Both the position numbers and the translations under genes were made by a program. This document shows positions 42,957 to 51,694 of a DNA stretch of 64,000 nucleotides, piece by piece (the first letter of the stretch is position 1; the number at the start of each line of letters is the position of its first letter). Origin of the DNA: Streptomyces sp. SJL17-4 (GTDB lineage: Bacteria > Actinomycetota > Actinomycetes > Streptomycetales > Streptomycetaceae); assembly GCF_036826855.1 (NCBI RefSeq), contig NZ_CP104578.1, forward strand, positions 248,001 to 312,000, given 5' to 3'. The notes below the pieces were generated by a model. It did not search any database. It was not told where the DNA came from and was given only the letters and a program-made list of their open reading frames with translations.

Positions 42957-43865
42957 ATGCAGACGGTCCTCGCCCATCTCGACGAGCCTCCCGCTCTGGC
43001 CGCCCTCGGTATCGGCGTGCACGGTCCGGCCGGCCAGGTGGACGTGTTCTCACTGCCGGACCTGTGGCAGCTCCATCTGTACGGCTACGAGGCGGACTTG
43101 ACGGTCGACGGCACCGAGCACGCGATCCGCCCCGGGCGGGTCAGCCTCGTACCGCCCGGAACCGAGGTGCGTTACCGCTACCGGGGCCGCTCCGAGCACC
43201 TCTACGCCCACCTCCGCCTGGGCTCGGCGGGAACACCCCACAGCATTCCCGTGATCCAGCGCAGCGGACCCGAGCTCGGCCTGCTCACCGCACAGTTGCG
43301 GCAGGCACTGGCCTCCTGGCCGAACACCCCGGCCCGGGCCACCGCCGAGGTGTGGGCCGCCCTGTGGCGCATCGCCCGGCTCACCCCGCCACGGGAGCAG
43401 AGCCCCCGGGCCGTTCATCCGGCGGTGGCGGCCGCGACGGCCCTGATCGAGGCACGGCTGGCGGAGTCCCTGACGGTGCCGGACATCGCGCAGGCGGCCG
43501 GCGTTTCCCACAACCACCTGACCCGGCTCTTCCGCGCCGCCACCGGGGAAACCGTCGTCGGCTACATCCGGGCCCGCCGGATGGAACGCGCACGCCATTT
43601 CCTGCGGGCCACCACGCTCTCCATCCCCGCCGTCGCCGCCTCGGTCGGCATCCCCGACCTCCAGGCGTTCAACAAGGCCTGCCGCCGTGAACTCGGGGCG
43701 TCACCTCGCACCATCCGTACCGCCGGCCCCGCCCCGCGCGACAGCGCGGCTCATGAGACGTCCACCTGGTCGACGGCCAGGATGGGGGCACCCGGCACAC
43801 CACCGACGGCAAGACGATCTGGTGCGCACCGTCCCTCCCCCAGGCCTGCTGAACGAAGCCGGTGA
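42957..43865 (+). CDS. AraC-family regulator divergent from the dioxygenase
   Basis: 302 aa. An N-terminal cupin sensor (about 1-120, LWQLHLYGYEADLTVDGTEH, IRPGRVSLVPPGTEVRYRYR) is followed by the double helix-turn-helix (about 165-262): LTVPDIAQAAGVSHNHLTRL, FRAATGETVVGYIRARRMER and IPAVAASVGIPDLQAFNKAC. A Pro-rich tail follows. The cupin of such regulators usually binds a sugar. It probably activates the dioxygenase gene across the shared promoter region. The ATG at 42957 puts the cupin at the N-terminus; the longer frame is not needed. Confidence 0.9.
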   Translation: MQTVLAHLDEPPALAALGIGVHGPAGQVDVFSLPDLWQLHLYGYEADLTVDGTEHAIRPGRVSLVPPGTEVRYRYRGRSEHLYAHLRLGSAGTPHSIPVIQRSGPELGLLTAQLRQALASWPNTPARATAEVWAALWRIARLTPPREQSPRAVHPAVAAATALIEARLAESLTVPDIAQAAGVSHNHLTRLFRAATGETVVGYIRARRMERARHFLRATTLSIPAVAASVGIPDLQAFNKACRRELGASPRTIRTAGPAPRDSAAHETSTWSTARMGAPGTPPTARRSGAHRPSPRPAERSR

Positions 43866-43912
43866 CTCCACCGCCCTGCGCCACACCCGAGCGCCACTGT
43901 GGTCGAGTGGTG

Positions 43913-45106
43913 CTACGTGATTCGGGGTCCGTCTCCGTGGTCGGGGACGGGAAGGCGCGCACCGGCCCGGAGGGCGGACTGGTGGGCGATGATGCCGGGG
44001 AGGGTGTAGCGGGCGGCGGTCCACGCGTGCAGCGGTGGAGGCGTTCGTGCCGTGACCGCGATGGCGAAGTCGTCGGCGAGGAAATGGTGACTTCCCTCGT
44101 GGCCGTTGGGTGCGTGCGCGAACTCGAGCGGGAGTCGAGAGCGGTCGTGGACGGGTGCCGTACCGGAGGCGAAGGCGTCGCGCAGTTCCGGGGCGACGTG
44201 GGAGAGCGCCGGGTCGTCGGGTGTGAGGGTGGGTGCGGGGTGCAGGTGCGCGGTGACGTCGCGCTCGCCCTTCTTGTCCTGCCACAGGCTGACCGAGCCG
44301 AGTTGTTCGAGGACTGCTTCCGTACCGAAGTAGCGGAAGCGTGACTCCTTGCCGATGCATCCGACCCTGCGGAACTCGTTCGTGCGGAAGCTGCCGCCTC
44401 CCGCGACTTCGAACAGGGCGGTGGCGTTGGAGAAGTCGTTGTCGAACTGGCTGATCTCGCGATCGAACACGCCGTCGCCGCGCTCGTCCGGAACGCCGAT
44501 CGCCGAGACGCTCACGGCGTGCGTCTGCCAGGCGCCGAGGACTCCGCCGATCGAGTGCGTGGGGTAGAGCAGCGGCGGGTAGCTGGCAGTGGACTTCCAG
44601 TTCTCACCACCGCTGTACTTGTACGCGTCGTAGAAGCCCCAGTCCATGTCGTGGACGTAGTCGCCTTCCGCGTAGAAGATCCGGCCGAACGCTCCTGCGG
44701 CGATCTGGGCGCGCGCGTAGACGGTCGCCGGGTGGTAGTAGCTCGTCTCGCCCATCATGTAGATCCGGCCGGTCTCCTCGACCGCTGCGATGATGTCCGC
44801 GATCTCGGCCTCGGTCACGCCCATCGGGACCGCACTGTAGACGTCCTTGCCCGCACGCAACGCCTGCACGGCGAGGGGGCCGTGGGTCCAGCGCTGGGTG
44901 AAGAGGGCGATGGCGTCGAGATCGGAGTCGAGCATGTACTCGAACGAGGGGAGCGTACCGGCGAGGTCATGCTCGGTGGCGAGTTGCTCGGCGCGCTCCG
45001 GGAGCAGGTCGGTGACCTTGATGTCACCGACGTTCGGGTGCAGGCGCCAGAGTTTGGCGAACGAACCGGCGAACTGGCCGGCTCCGACGATGCCGAGTGA
45101 GAACAC
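43913..45106 (-). CDS. Gfo/Idh/MocA-family NAD(P)-dependent sugar oxidoreductase
   Basis: 397 aa. The Rossmann start is LGIVGAGQFAGSFAKLW; then DLLPERAEQLATEHDL, DLDAIALFTQRWTHGPLAVQ and ALRAGKDVYSAVPMGVTEAE. The last segment is where the family normally has EKP with a catalytic Lys; here it is AVPMG, so that Lys is missing. YPTHSIGGVLGAW keeps the His of the substrate site. Members oxidise or isomerise sugars, inositols or glycosides. It is divergent from an AraC regulator 105 nt away, an apparent regulator-enzyme pair probably for a plant sugar. Confidence 0.88.
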   Translation of the reverse strand: MFSLGIVGAGQFAGSFAKLWRLHPNVGDIKVTDLLPERAEQLATEHDLAGTLPSFEYMLDSDLDAIALFTQRWTHGPLAVQALRAGKDVYSAVPMGVTEAEIADIIAAVEETGRIYMMGETSYYHPATVYARAQIAAGAFGRIFYAEGDYVHDMDWGFYDAYKYSGGENWKSTASYPPLLYPTHSIGGVLGAWQTHAVSVSAIGVPDERGDGVFDREISQFDNDFSNATALFEVAGGGSFRTNEFRRVGCIGKESRFRYFGTEAVLEQLGSVSLWQDKKGERDVTAHLHPAPTLTPDDPALSHVAPELRDAFASGTAPVHDRSRLPLEFAHAPNGHEGSHHFLADDFAIAVTARTPPPLHAWTAARYTLPGIIAHQSALRAGARLPVPDHGDGPRIT

Positions 45107-45211
45107 GCGAAATCTCCATCAGGAACGTAGGAGTGGGTGCGGGCTGGTGCCGGTCGCATGACGGTGCGGGCTTCGGCACTGCTCCATGACGATAGGAACC
45201 GAGTACCCGCG

Positions 45212-46072
45212 ATGTCTGCACCGTTTCGAAGCGAGAACTTCTTGGATCCTCAGGGTGCTCTGGTCGACGAACCCTCGTACCTGCGCGGCTGGTCCGGACG
45301 CCCTACGCTGATGGCGGCAGCGCACCGGCACGACGACCTGGAGATCAACTTCGTGGCCGGCGGCGGGTCGATGCTCTATCTCTACGGCGGCGAACTCCTC
45401 GAAGTCGCGGTGGGCGGCCTCGCTGTGTTCTGGGCCGCGATCCCGCACCAGTTGGTGACGAGCCAGGCGACACGCGTCCACTGGCTGCATGTGCCCTTCG
45501 ACCGGTTTCTCGCCTGGGGGCTGCCCCAACCGCTCCTCGCCCGTGTGCTCTCGGGGGTTCCAGTGATCTCTCCCGCAGCCCGTGCCGACGCGAGCGATCC
45601 GGCGAAGTTCACCCAGTGGGCCGCGGATCTGGCCGCGAGTGACGACGAACTGCACCGCATCGCGATGCTGGAGATACAAGCGCGCGTCCGACGCCTGGCG
45701 CTTGCCACGGTCGGCGATCCGGCACATCGACACGCCGGTGACGATCCGGCCCTGCGCCAGGCGGTGTCCATGGCGCGGTACATCGCACATCACTTCCGCG
45801 AGCCGATCACTGTCGCGGACGTCGCCGCGGCGGCGAATGTCCACCCGACCTATGCCATGACCCGGTTCCGCAAGGTCGTGCGCACCACGATCGGCGAGTA
45901 CGTGAAGCTGTACCGGCTCGCTGAAGCACGCCGGTTGCTGGTGACCACCGACCTTCCCGCGAGCCAGGTGGCTGCGGCCGCCGGCTTCGGCTCGGTCAGC
46001 CGTTTCTACCGGGTCTTCGCCGACGCGTGCGGAACCACCCCGGCACGGTTCCGACACGGACGCGGGCTCTGA
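45212..46072 (+). CDS. AraC-family regulator divergent from the Gfo/Idh oxidoreductase
   Basis: 286 aa. The cupin sensor (about 20-115) contains HRHDDLEINFVAGGGSMLYL and FWAAIPHQLVTSQATRVHWL, typical of sugar-responsive AraC proteins of the MelR/RhaS type. The DNA-binding domain (about 180-283) has ITVADVAAAANVHPTYAMTR and LPASQVAAAAGFGSVSRFYR. The ATG at 45212 is preferred because the cupin follows at the usual distance; a start at 45137 is possible. It probably senses the substrate or product of the oxidoreductase next to it. Confidence 0.88.
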   Translation: MSAPFRSENFLDPQGALVDEPSYLRGWSGRPTLMAAAHRHDDLEINFVAGGGSMLYLYGGELLEVAVGGLAVFWAAIPHQLVTSQATRVHWLHVPFDRFLAWGLPQPLLARVLSGVPVISPAARADASDPAKFTQWAADLAASDDELHRIAMLEIQARVRRLALATVGDPAHRHAGDDPALRQAVSMARYIAHHFREPITVADVAAAANVHPTYAMTRFRKVVRTTIGEYVKLYRLAEARRLLVTTDLPASQVAAAAGFGSVSRFYRVFADACGTTPARFRHGRGL

Positions 46073-46149
46073 CTCACCTGACGACTCCCCGTCCCGGTGA
46101 GCCGAGAGCCCGCGCGGCAGCCTGACGGCCGGCCCCCGGGCCCTGCAGC

Positions 46150-46317
46150 GTGACCGCACTGATGGCGGCGCTTCTGTCCGGACTTGGCGCCGCCGCCCCC
46201 GACGCCACCGTCCTCGTCGCCTCCCTGACCGTGTCCACCAGCGGATCCGAAGAGCCGAAGCCGAACGTGGAGCTGGATCTGAAGCGCGGTGTCGAAGCGC
46301 TTCTCCACCCGCAATGA
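46150..46317 (+). CDS. Small ORF (55 codons), possibly a gene remnant
   Basis: From a GTG: MTALMAALLSGLGAAAPDAT, VLVASLTVSTSGSEEPKPNV, ELDLKRGVEALLHPQ. The stretch has coding-like periodicity and an internal region (KPNVELDLKRGVEALL) that looks like a genuine protein end, but I cannot name a family and there is no strong ribosome-binding site. Its 3' end contains a GAAGCGCTTC operator. It may be the tail of a gene lost upstream of the GH36 promoter. Confidence 0.3.
   Translation: MTALMAALLSGLGAAAPDATVLVASLTVSTSGSEEPKPNVELDLKRGVEALLHPQ
46291..46306. promoter_or_regulatory. GAAGCGCTTC operator, distal GH36 site
   Basis: GTCGAAGCGCTTCTCC keeps the ten-base core perfectly. It is 90 bp upstream of the proximal site at 46381, a spacing of about 8.6 helical turns. 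Two-site binding with looping is possible. Confidence 0.7.
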
Positions 46318-46341
46318 AGACAGTCTCCGCGGTTGGGACCC

Positions 46342-46396
46342 TTGTCTCTCGCGAAACCTGTCCGTTATCTTACGACTGGGGTGAAGCGCTTCGACA
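46342..46396 (+). promoter_or_regulatory. GH36-GH43 promoter with overlapping operator
   Basis: TTGTCT (46342-46347), 17-bp spacer and TTATCT (46365-46370) form a good sigma-70-type promoter. GTGAAGCGCTTCGACA (46381-46396) lies at about +5 to +20, where a repressor would block initiation. The leader to the GH36 start is about 190 nt. Confidence 0.75.
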
Positions 46397-46565
46397 GTCG
46401 CCGCTGTCCGGCCTGCGGGGGTCGCGAACCGGGGTCCGGAGCGGCTCGCGGAGCACATCGCACCCCGCCCTCACCGCCGTCTCCGGCCCGCGCAGACCCG
46501 TCAGAGCACGACTCCGACTCCCCGTACACGAGGAACCGCCCGGCACTGACCTCGAAAGGGCCGCC

Positions 46566-48701
46566 ATGACCAAGGAACAAGGGACCTTCCACTGGGGGCA
46601 CGAGGCCCTTCACCTCGACATCGTCCTCGATGAGGACGGCAGGCCGGGCCTCACGTACCTCGGACTGCCCGACGAAGCGCGGACAGTCCCCGGTACGTCA
46701 CTCCCCCTGGTGGAGGTGACGGCCGCGGGTCACGGCCGCGACTGGTCGGGCAGCCGCCTGATCGGAACCTCTCTCGGCGGGCGACTGCGCCACCGGGCCC
46801 ACCGAGCGGCCCGCGACGGCGACTGGCACACGCTGACCGTGCATCTCCACGACCCGGAGACCGGGCTGGTCGCGGAGGTGACGTACCGGTCACCAGACGG
46901 CATCCCCGTGCTCCGCAGTGAAGTGACGCTGCGCAACGAAGGGCACACCACCTTGCACCTGGAGTCGGTCAGCTCGCTCGCGGTGGGCTGCCTCACCCCA
47001 CGGGACCCGGCGGCCGTCGACGCCGCCGACCTGCTGTGGGCGGACAACGACTGGCTCGCCGAGTGCCGCTGGCAGCGACAGCCGATGCGCCGGACCACAC
47101 CCGGCGTCAGCGGACGCGTGACGTACGGGCACGGCAAGGCGGGCTTCGCCCTGAACGGACAGGGCGCATGGTCCAGTTGCGGACACCTGCCCATGGGAGG
47201 CCTGACGGACCGGCACACCGGACGCAGTTGGGTGTGGCAGATCGAGCACAACGGCGGGGGCTGGCGCTGGGAGTGTCAAGAGCACGACGAGGCGGCCTAC
47301 GCTGCGCTGTTCGGGCCCACCGACACCCACCACGGCTGGCGGCACTCCCTGGAGCCCGGCGCCGTCTTCCGTACCGTACCCGCCGCGCTGGCCTTCAGCG
47401 CCGACGGCGGCCCCGACTCCGCGTTCGCCGCGCTGACCCGCTACCGCCGCGCCCAGCGCCGCCCTCACGCCGACCACGAGCGCCTGCCCGTCATCTTCAA
47501 CGACTACATGAACTGCCTGATGGGCGACCCCACCACCGACAAGCTGCTGCCGCTGATCGACGCGGCGGCCGCGGCCGGCGCCGAGCACTTCGTCATCGAC
47601 GCGGGCTGGTACGACGACGGTGACGGCGGCTGGTGGACCAGCGTCGGCGCCTGGGAGCCGGCCGGCTCTCGCTTCCCCGGCGAGAAGGGGATCCACGAGG
47701 TACTGGACCACATCCGCCGACGCGGCATGGTTCCCGGCCTGTGGCTGGAGCCGGAAGCCATCGGCGTCCGCAGCCCCATGGCCGAGTCCCTGCCCGACGA
47801 GGCGTTCTTCCGCCGCGACGGCGCCCGCGTCACGGAGACCGGCCGGCACCACCTGGACCTGCGCCACCCGGCCGCCCGTGCCCACCTGGACCAGGTCGTG
47901 GACCGCCTGGTCGGCGAGTGGGACGTCGGCTACCTCAAGCTCGACCACAACATCGACCCCGGCTCCGGCACCAGCGCCCACCCCGGCGAGACCCCGGGCG
48001 ACGGCCTGCTCGGCCACAACCGGGCGCACCTCGACTGGCTCGACGGCGTCCTCGACCGGCACCCGCACCTGGTGGTGGAGAACTGCGCCTCCGGCGGCAT
48101 GCGCTGGGACGACGCCATGCTCTCCCGGCTGCAGCTGCAGTCCACCAGCGACCAGCAGAACCTCCACCTCTACGCGCCCATCGCGGCCTCCGCTCCCACC
48201 GCCGTCACCCCCGAACAGGGTGCCGTCTGGGCGTACCCCCGGCCGGAGGACTCCCTCGAAGAGGTGGCCTTCGCCATGACCAACGCGCTGCTCGGCCGGA
48301 TCCATCTCTCCGGCCGCATCACCGAACTCGGGCGGGAGGCCCGCGCCCTGGTCCACGAGGCGGTGGCGGTGTACAAGGCCATCCGCGCCGACCTGCCGCA
48401 GGCCGTACCGTTCTGGCCACTGGGCCTTCCCGCCTGGGACGCCCCCTGGATCGCCCTGGCCATGCGTACGCCCGCCACCACCTACCTCACGGCCTGGCGC
48501 CGCTCAGGAACCGACGCCATGGCGACGCTTCACCTGCCCCACCTGCGGAACACCCCCGCCCGTGTCGACCTGCTCTATCCCTCGGCCAGTCGGGCCGATT
48601 CCGACTGGCTGCCCGACACGGCGGAGCTGAGCCTGACCCTGCCCACCACGCCGTCCGCCGTCCTGCTCCGCGTCACCCCCATGGCCCCTGGCGCTCCCTG
48701 A
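46566..48701 (+). CDS. GH36 alpha-galactosidase
   Basis: 711 aa, no signal peptide. The N-terminal beta-supersandwich (about 1-300) precedes the catalytic barrel (about 310-640). GH36 motifs: FNDYMNCLMGDPTTDKLLPL, FVIDAGWYDDGDGGWW, GLWLEPEAIG, nucleophile Asp in YLKLDHNIDPG, VENCASGGMRWD and the acid/base region SRLQLQSTSDQQN. It should release alpha-galactose, e.g. from imported galacto-oligosaccharides. The ATG at 46566 follows AAAGGG. The GH43 gene starts 54 nt after it, and both sit behind the 46342 promoter with GAAGCGCTTC operators. Confidence 0.94.
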   Translation: MTKEQGTFHWGHEALHLDIVLDEDGRPGLTYLGLPDEARTVPGTSLPLVEVTAAGHGRDWSGSRLIGTSLGGRLRHRAHRAARDGDWHTLTVHLHDPETGLVAEVTYRSPDGIPVLRSEVTLRNEGHTTLHLESVSSLAVGCLTPRDPAAVDAADLLWADNDWLAECRWQRQPMRRTTPGVSGRVTYGHGKAGFALNGQGAWSSCGHLPMGGLTDRHTGRSWVWQIEHNGGGWRWECQEHDEAAYAALFGPTDTHHGWRHSLEPGAVFRTVPAALAFSADGGPDSAFAALTRYRRAQRRPHADHERLPVIFNDYMNCLMGDPTTDKLLPLIDAAAAAGAEHFVIDAGWYDDGDGGWWTSVGAWEPAGSRFPGEKGIHEVLDHIRRRGMVPGLWLEPEAIGVRSPMAESLPDEAFFRRDGARVTETGRHHLDLRHPAARAHLDQVVDRLVGEWDVGYLKLDHNIDPGSGTSAHPGETPGDGLLGHNRAHLDWLDGVLDRHPHLVVENCASGGMRWDDAMLSRLQLQSTSDQQNLHLYAPIAASAPTAVTPEQGAVWAYPRPEDSLEEVAFAMTNALLGRIHLSGRITELGREARALVHEAVAVYKAIRADLPQAVPFWPLGLPAWDAPWIALAMRTPATTYLTAWRRSGTDAMATLHLPHLRNTPARVDLLYPSASRADSDWLPDTAELSLTLPTTPSAVLLRVTPMAPGAP

Positions 48702-48754
48702 ACCACCCCGACCACGCCACGACTCCCTCACGAATCGACGAGAGGACCTGTAAG

Positions 48755-50269
48755 GTGCCCCCTCTGAGCCGGCCGGACGAACGCATCACCAACCCGGTGA
48801 TCCCCGGCTTCCACCCCGACCCCAGCGTCTGCCGCGTCCGCGACGACTACTACCTGGCCTGCTCCAGCTTCGAGTACTTCCCCGGCGTACCCCTCTTCCA
48901 CAGCCGCGACCTCGTCCACTGGACGCAGATCGGCAACGCCCTGGACCGGCCCGAGCAGTTGCGCCTGCCGGCGGACATGCCGTCCTCCGGCGGGATCTAC
49001 GCCCCCACCCTGCGCCACCACGACGGCCGCTTCTGGTTGATCGTCACCAACTGCAGCGAGGGCGGCGGCAATTTCATCGTCACGGCCACCGACCCCGCCG
49101 GACCGTGGTCGGACCCCATCTGGGCGCCGGGTGTCCCGGGCATCGATCCCGACCTGGTCTGGGACGAGGACGGCACCTGCTGGTGCACGGTCGCCGGGGT
49201 CTCGCAGGTCCGTATCGACCTGTCCACCGGGCAGACGTACGGCACACCGCACGGGCTCTGGTCCGGCGGGCCCGGCGCCAAGGCCCCGGAGGCGCCGCAC
49301 CTGTACCGGATCGGCGATTACTGGTACCTGCTCATCGCCGAGGGCGGCACCGAGCGCGGCCACGGCGTCTCGATCGCCCGCGGCCTTTCGCCTACCGGCC
49401 CGTTCGAGCCGTGCCCGGCCAACCCGGTCCTCACTCACCGCGGCACCGACCACCCCGTCCAGAACACCGGGCACGCCGACCTGGTCCAAGGCCCCGACGG
49501 CTCCTGGTGGATGGTGCTGCTCGGCGTACGGCCGGGCGGCGGAACACCGGGCTGGCACGTGCTCGGCCGGGAGACCTTCCTGGCCCCCGTGACCTGGGCG
49601 GACGGCTGGCCGGTCGTCGGCGAGATCGCCCTGGACCTGCCCGAGCTCCCGTGGCCGCTCTCCCCCGGCCCTGTCGAGGAGCAGCGCGACGACTTCGACC
49701 TGGCCGGACTGCGGCCATCCTGGATCTCCCTGCGCGACCGGCCGGCCGAACATTGCACCACCAAGGAGCGCCCCGGCTGGCTGACCCTCCGCGCGCGGGC
49801 CGGCTCCCTGGACCAACCCGACGTGGTGTTCACCGGCCGACGCCAGCAGCACCTCGCGTGCCGGGCGCGCGCTCTGGTCGATCCCTCCGAGGGACGCGGC
49901 GGCCTCGCCGTCCGGCTCGACGAGCGGCATCACTACGCGATCGAGGCGTCCGGTACGAAGGTGCGGATCATCGCCCACGTCGGCGACCTGCGCACGGTCG
50001 TGGCAGCGCGGTCCGTGCCCGCCGGGCCGGTGGTCCTCGCCGTCACGATCACGGAACCACCGGCTCCGCACGGACCGTGCACCGGCCCCGACGTCGTCTC
50101 CCTCGGCGTCGAGCAGCCCGACGGCACGTACACCGGTCTCGCGACCCTCGACGGCCGCTACCTGTCGACCGAGGTCGCCGGCGGTTTCACGGGCCGGGTC
50201 ATCGGCATGTACGCCGCGGCCGGCACCGTCCACTTCGACTGGTTCGACTACGAGCCCCTCGACGGCTGA
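48755..50269 (+). CDS. GH43 beta-xylosidase / alpha-arabinofuranosidase
   Basis: 504 aa from a GTG with AGAGGA upstream, no signal peptide. A five-bladed propeller (about 1-320) reads ITNPVIPGFHPDPSVCRVRD (catalytic base Asp), GIDPDLVWDEDGTCWC (pKa-modulating Asp) and KAPEAPHLYRIGDYWYLLIA (acid Glu). A C-terminal beta-sandwich (about 335-504) starts EEQRDDFDLAGLRPSWISLR, as in the GH43 subfamily that includes XynB3-like xylosidases. It trims xylose or arabinose from imported oligosaccharides and is co-transcribed with GH36, 54 nt upstream. Confidence 0.93.
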   Translation: MPPLSRPDERITNPVIPGFHPDPSVCRVRDDYYLACSSFEYFPGVPLFHSRDLVHWTQIGNALDRPEQLRLPADMPSSGGIYAPTLRHHDGRFWLIVTNCSEGGGNFIVTATDPAGPWSDPIWAPGVPGIDPDLVWDEDGTCWCTVAGVSQVRIDLSTGQTYGTPHGLWSGGPGAKAPEAPHLYRIGDYWYLLIAEGGTERGHGVSIARGLSPTGPFEPCPANPVLTHRGTDHPVQNTGHADLVQGPDGSWWMVLLGVRPGGGTPGWHVLGRETFLAPVTWADGWPVVGEIALDLPELPWPLSPGPVEEQRDDFDLAGLRPSWISLRDRPAEHCTTKERPGWLTLRARAGSLDQPDVVFTGRRQQHLACRARALVDPSEGRGGLAVRLDERHHYAIEASGTKVRIIAHVGDLRTVVAARSVPAGPVVLAVTITEPPAPHGPCTGPDVVSLGVEQPDGTYTGLATLDGRYLSTEVAGGFTGRVIGMYAAAGTVHFDWFDYEPLDG

Positions 50270-50358
50270 ACGGAGGCCCCCTCCCGCTGCCGCCCCGAAC
50301 CCGAGAACGGTACGACACGCAGCACCCGGGGGCCTGCGAACGGAGCCGTGCACCCTCC

Positions 50359-50374
50359 GTCGAAGCGCTTCAAC
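50359..50374. promoter_or_regulatory. GAAGCGCTTC operator, distal lacI site
   Basis: GTCGAAGCGCTTCAAC, core perfect, lies 90 nt downstream of the GH43 stop and 91 bp upstream of the proximal lacI operator. The spacing between the pair is nearly the same as that of the GH36 pair (90 bp). Confidence 0.75.
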
Positions 50375-50446
50375 GAAGGATGGACAACGCGCTGTGCTGG
50401 GGATAGGGTCGGCATACATTTCACGCAGGAGCGATACGCTCAACTG

Positions 50447-50462
50447 ATCGAAGCGCTTCATA
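50447..50462. promoter_or_regulatory. GAAGCGCTTC operator, proximal lacI site
   Basis: ATCGAAGCGCTTCATA ends 17 nt before the lacI start codon, so the repressor very likely controls its own synthesis. TTTCAC 22 nt before it may be a weak -35. Confidence 0.8.
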
Positions 50463-50478
50463 AGGCTGGGAGAGCTGG

Positions 50479-51483
50479 ATGGTAACCCTCGCCGAGGTCG
50501 CCCGGCACGCCGGAGTGTCGGCGAGCACGGTGAGCTATGTCCTCAGCGGCAAGCGGCCCATCTCCGCGGCCACCCGACTGCAGGTCGAGCAGAGCATCCG
50601 CGAGCTGGGATACCACCCGAACGCGGGCGCGCGGGCGCTGGCCAGCAACAGGTCGAACATCATCGCGCTGATGGTTCCCCTGCGCACCGACATGTACGTG
50701 CCGGTGATGATGGAGATCGCCATCGCGGTCGCCACGACGGCCCGGGCGCACGGGTACGACGTACTGCTGCTGACCGGCGAGGAGGGTCCCGAAGCCGTCC
50801 GCCGCGTCACCGGCAGTGGGCTCGCCGACGCGATGATCCTCATGGATGTCGAACTGGACGACGAGCGGTTGCCGTTGCTGCGTAGCGCCGACCAGCCGTC
50901 CGTGCTGATCGGACTGCCCGCCGACCCCTCTGGACTGACCTGCGTCGACCTCGACTTCAGGGCGACCGGCGCGTTGTGCGTCGAGCATCTGGCGACGCTC
51001 GGGCATCGCGACATCGCCGTCATCGGCGAGGCCCCCGCGGTCTACGAACGGCACACCGGCTTCGCCGAGCGCACCCTCGACGGACTCCGTTCCCGTGCAC
51101 GGGAGTTGGGCATCAGGATGTTGCACCGGCCCTGCGGCGGGGGCTACGACGCGATAGCCGCCATCCTCACCCGCATCCTCGATGAGCGCCCGGGCACCTC
51201 CGGGTTCGTCGTGCAGAACGAGCAGGCGGTCGAGCCACTGCTCGCCCTGCTGCGCCGGCAGGGCCGCGCCGTCCCCGAGGACGTGTCGGTGGTCGCGATC
51301 TGCCCGGACCAGGTGGCCGTCCAGGCCTCGGTCCGACTGACATCGGTCTCCATCCCCGCGCAGGAGCTGGGCCGGCAGGCGGTGGAGCGCCTGGTCGCCA
51401 AGATCGACGGTCGCGGCACCGACGAAGTCTCGCTGATCGCACCAGAGTTGACGGTGCGGGCGAGTACCGGGTCGGCGCCCTGA
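50479..51483 (+). CDS. LacI-family repressor, probable master regulator of the island
   Basis: 334 aa. The N-terminal helix-turn-helix is VTLAEVARHAGVSASTVSYV, LSGKRPISAATRLQVEQ, with hinge helix PNAGARALASNRSNIIAL that inserts into the minor groove at a central CpG. A periplasmic-binding-like sensor domain (about 62-330) follows, ending VRLTSVSIPAQELGRQAVER. Two GAAGCGCTTC palindromes precede it. The same palindrome stands before GH3, GH36, the ABC-GH74-GH42 operon and the second GH3, so this protein is the most likely cognate repressor. The inducer is presumably a xyloglucan-derived oligosaccharide or breakdown product. It is not CebR: CebR-type boxes have a different core. Confidence 0.92.
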   Translation: MVTLAEVARHAGVSASTVSYVLSGKRPISAATRLQVEQSIRELGYHPNAGARALASNRSNIIALMVPLRTDMYVPVMMEIAIAVATTARAHGYDVLLLTGEEGPEAVRRVTGSGLADAMILMDVELDDERLPLLRSADQPSVLIGLPADPSGLTCVDLDFRATGALCVEHLATLGHRDIAVIGEAPAVYERHTGFAERTLDGLRSRARELGIRMLHRPCGGGYDAIAAILTRILDERPGTSGFVVQNEQAVEPLLALLRRQGRAVPEDVSVVAICPDQVAVQASVRLTSVSIPAQELGRQAVERLVAKIDGRGTDEVSLIAPELTVRASTGSAP

Positions 51484-51694
51484 CGCGTGGGCCGGTGAGA
51501 CGTACGGGGCAGCCGTCGGTGAGCGCCGTCACCGCTCAGCCGTACTCGGGTGTAAGAGGTGACGACGACGCGCTCTGCGTTCGGATCACCGAACACAAGG
51601 GCGCCGTGATGGCCGTTGCCGCTCAGGAAGCCGACCTCCCGACGGGCGGCAGGGTGTGGCTCCCCGGTGCCGTGGACGGGCCCGTCGACAGCGG

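Noticed and set aside
51673..51684. GACGGGCCCGTC palindrome near the GH42 end as a terminator or operator
   Set aside because: Short, no loop and common by chance at this GC content.
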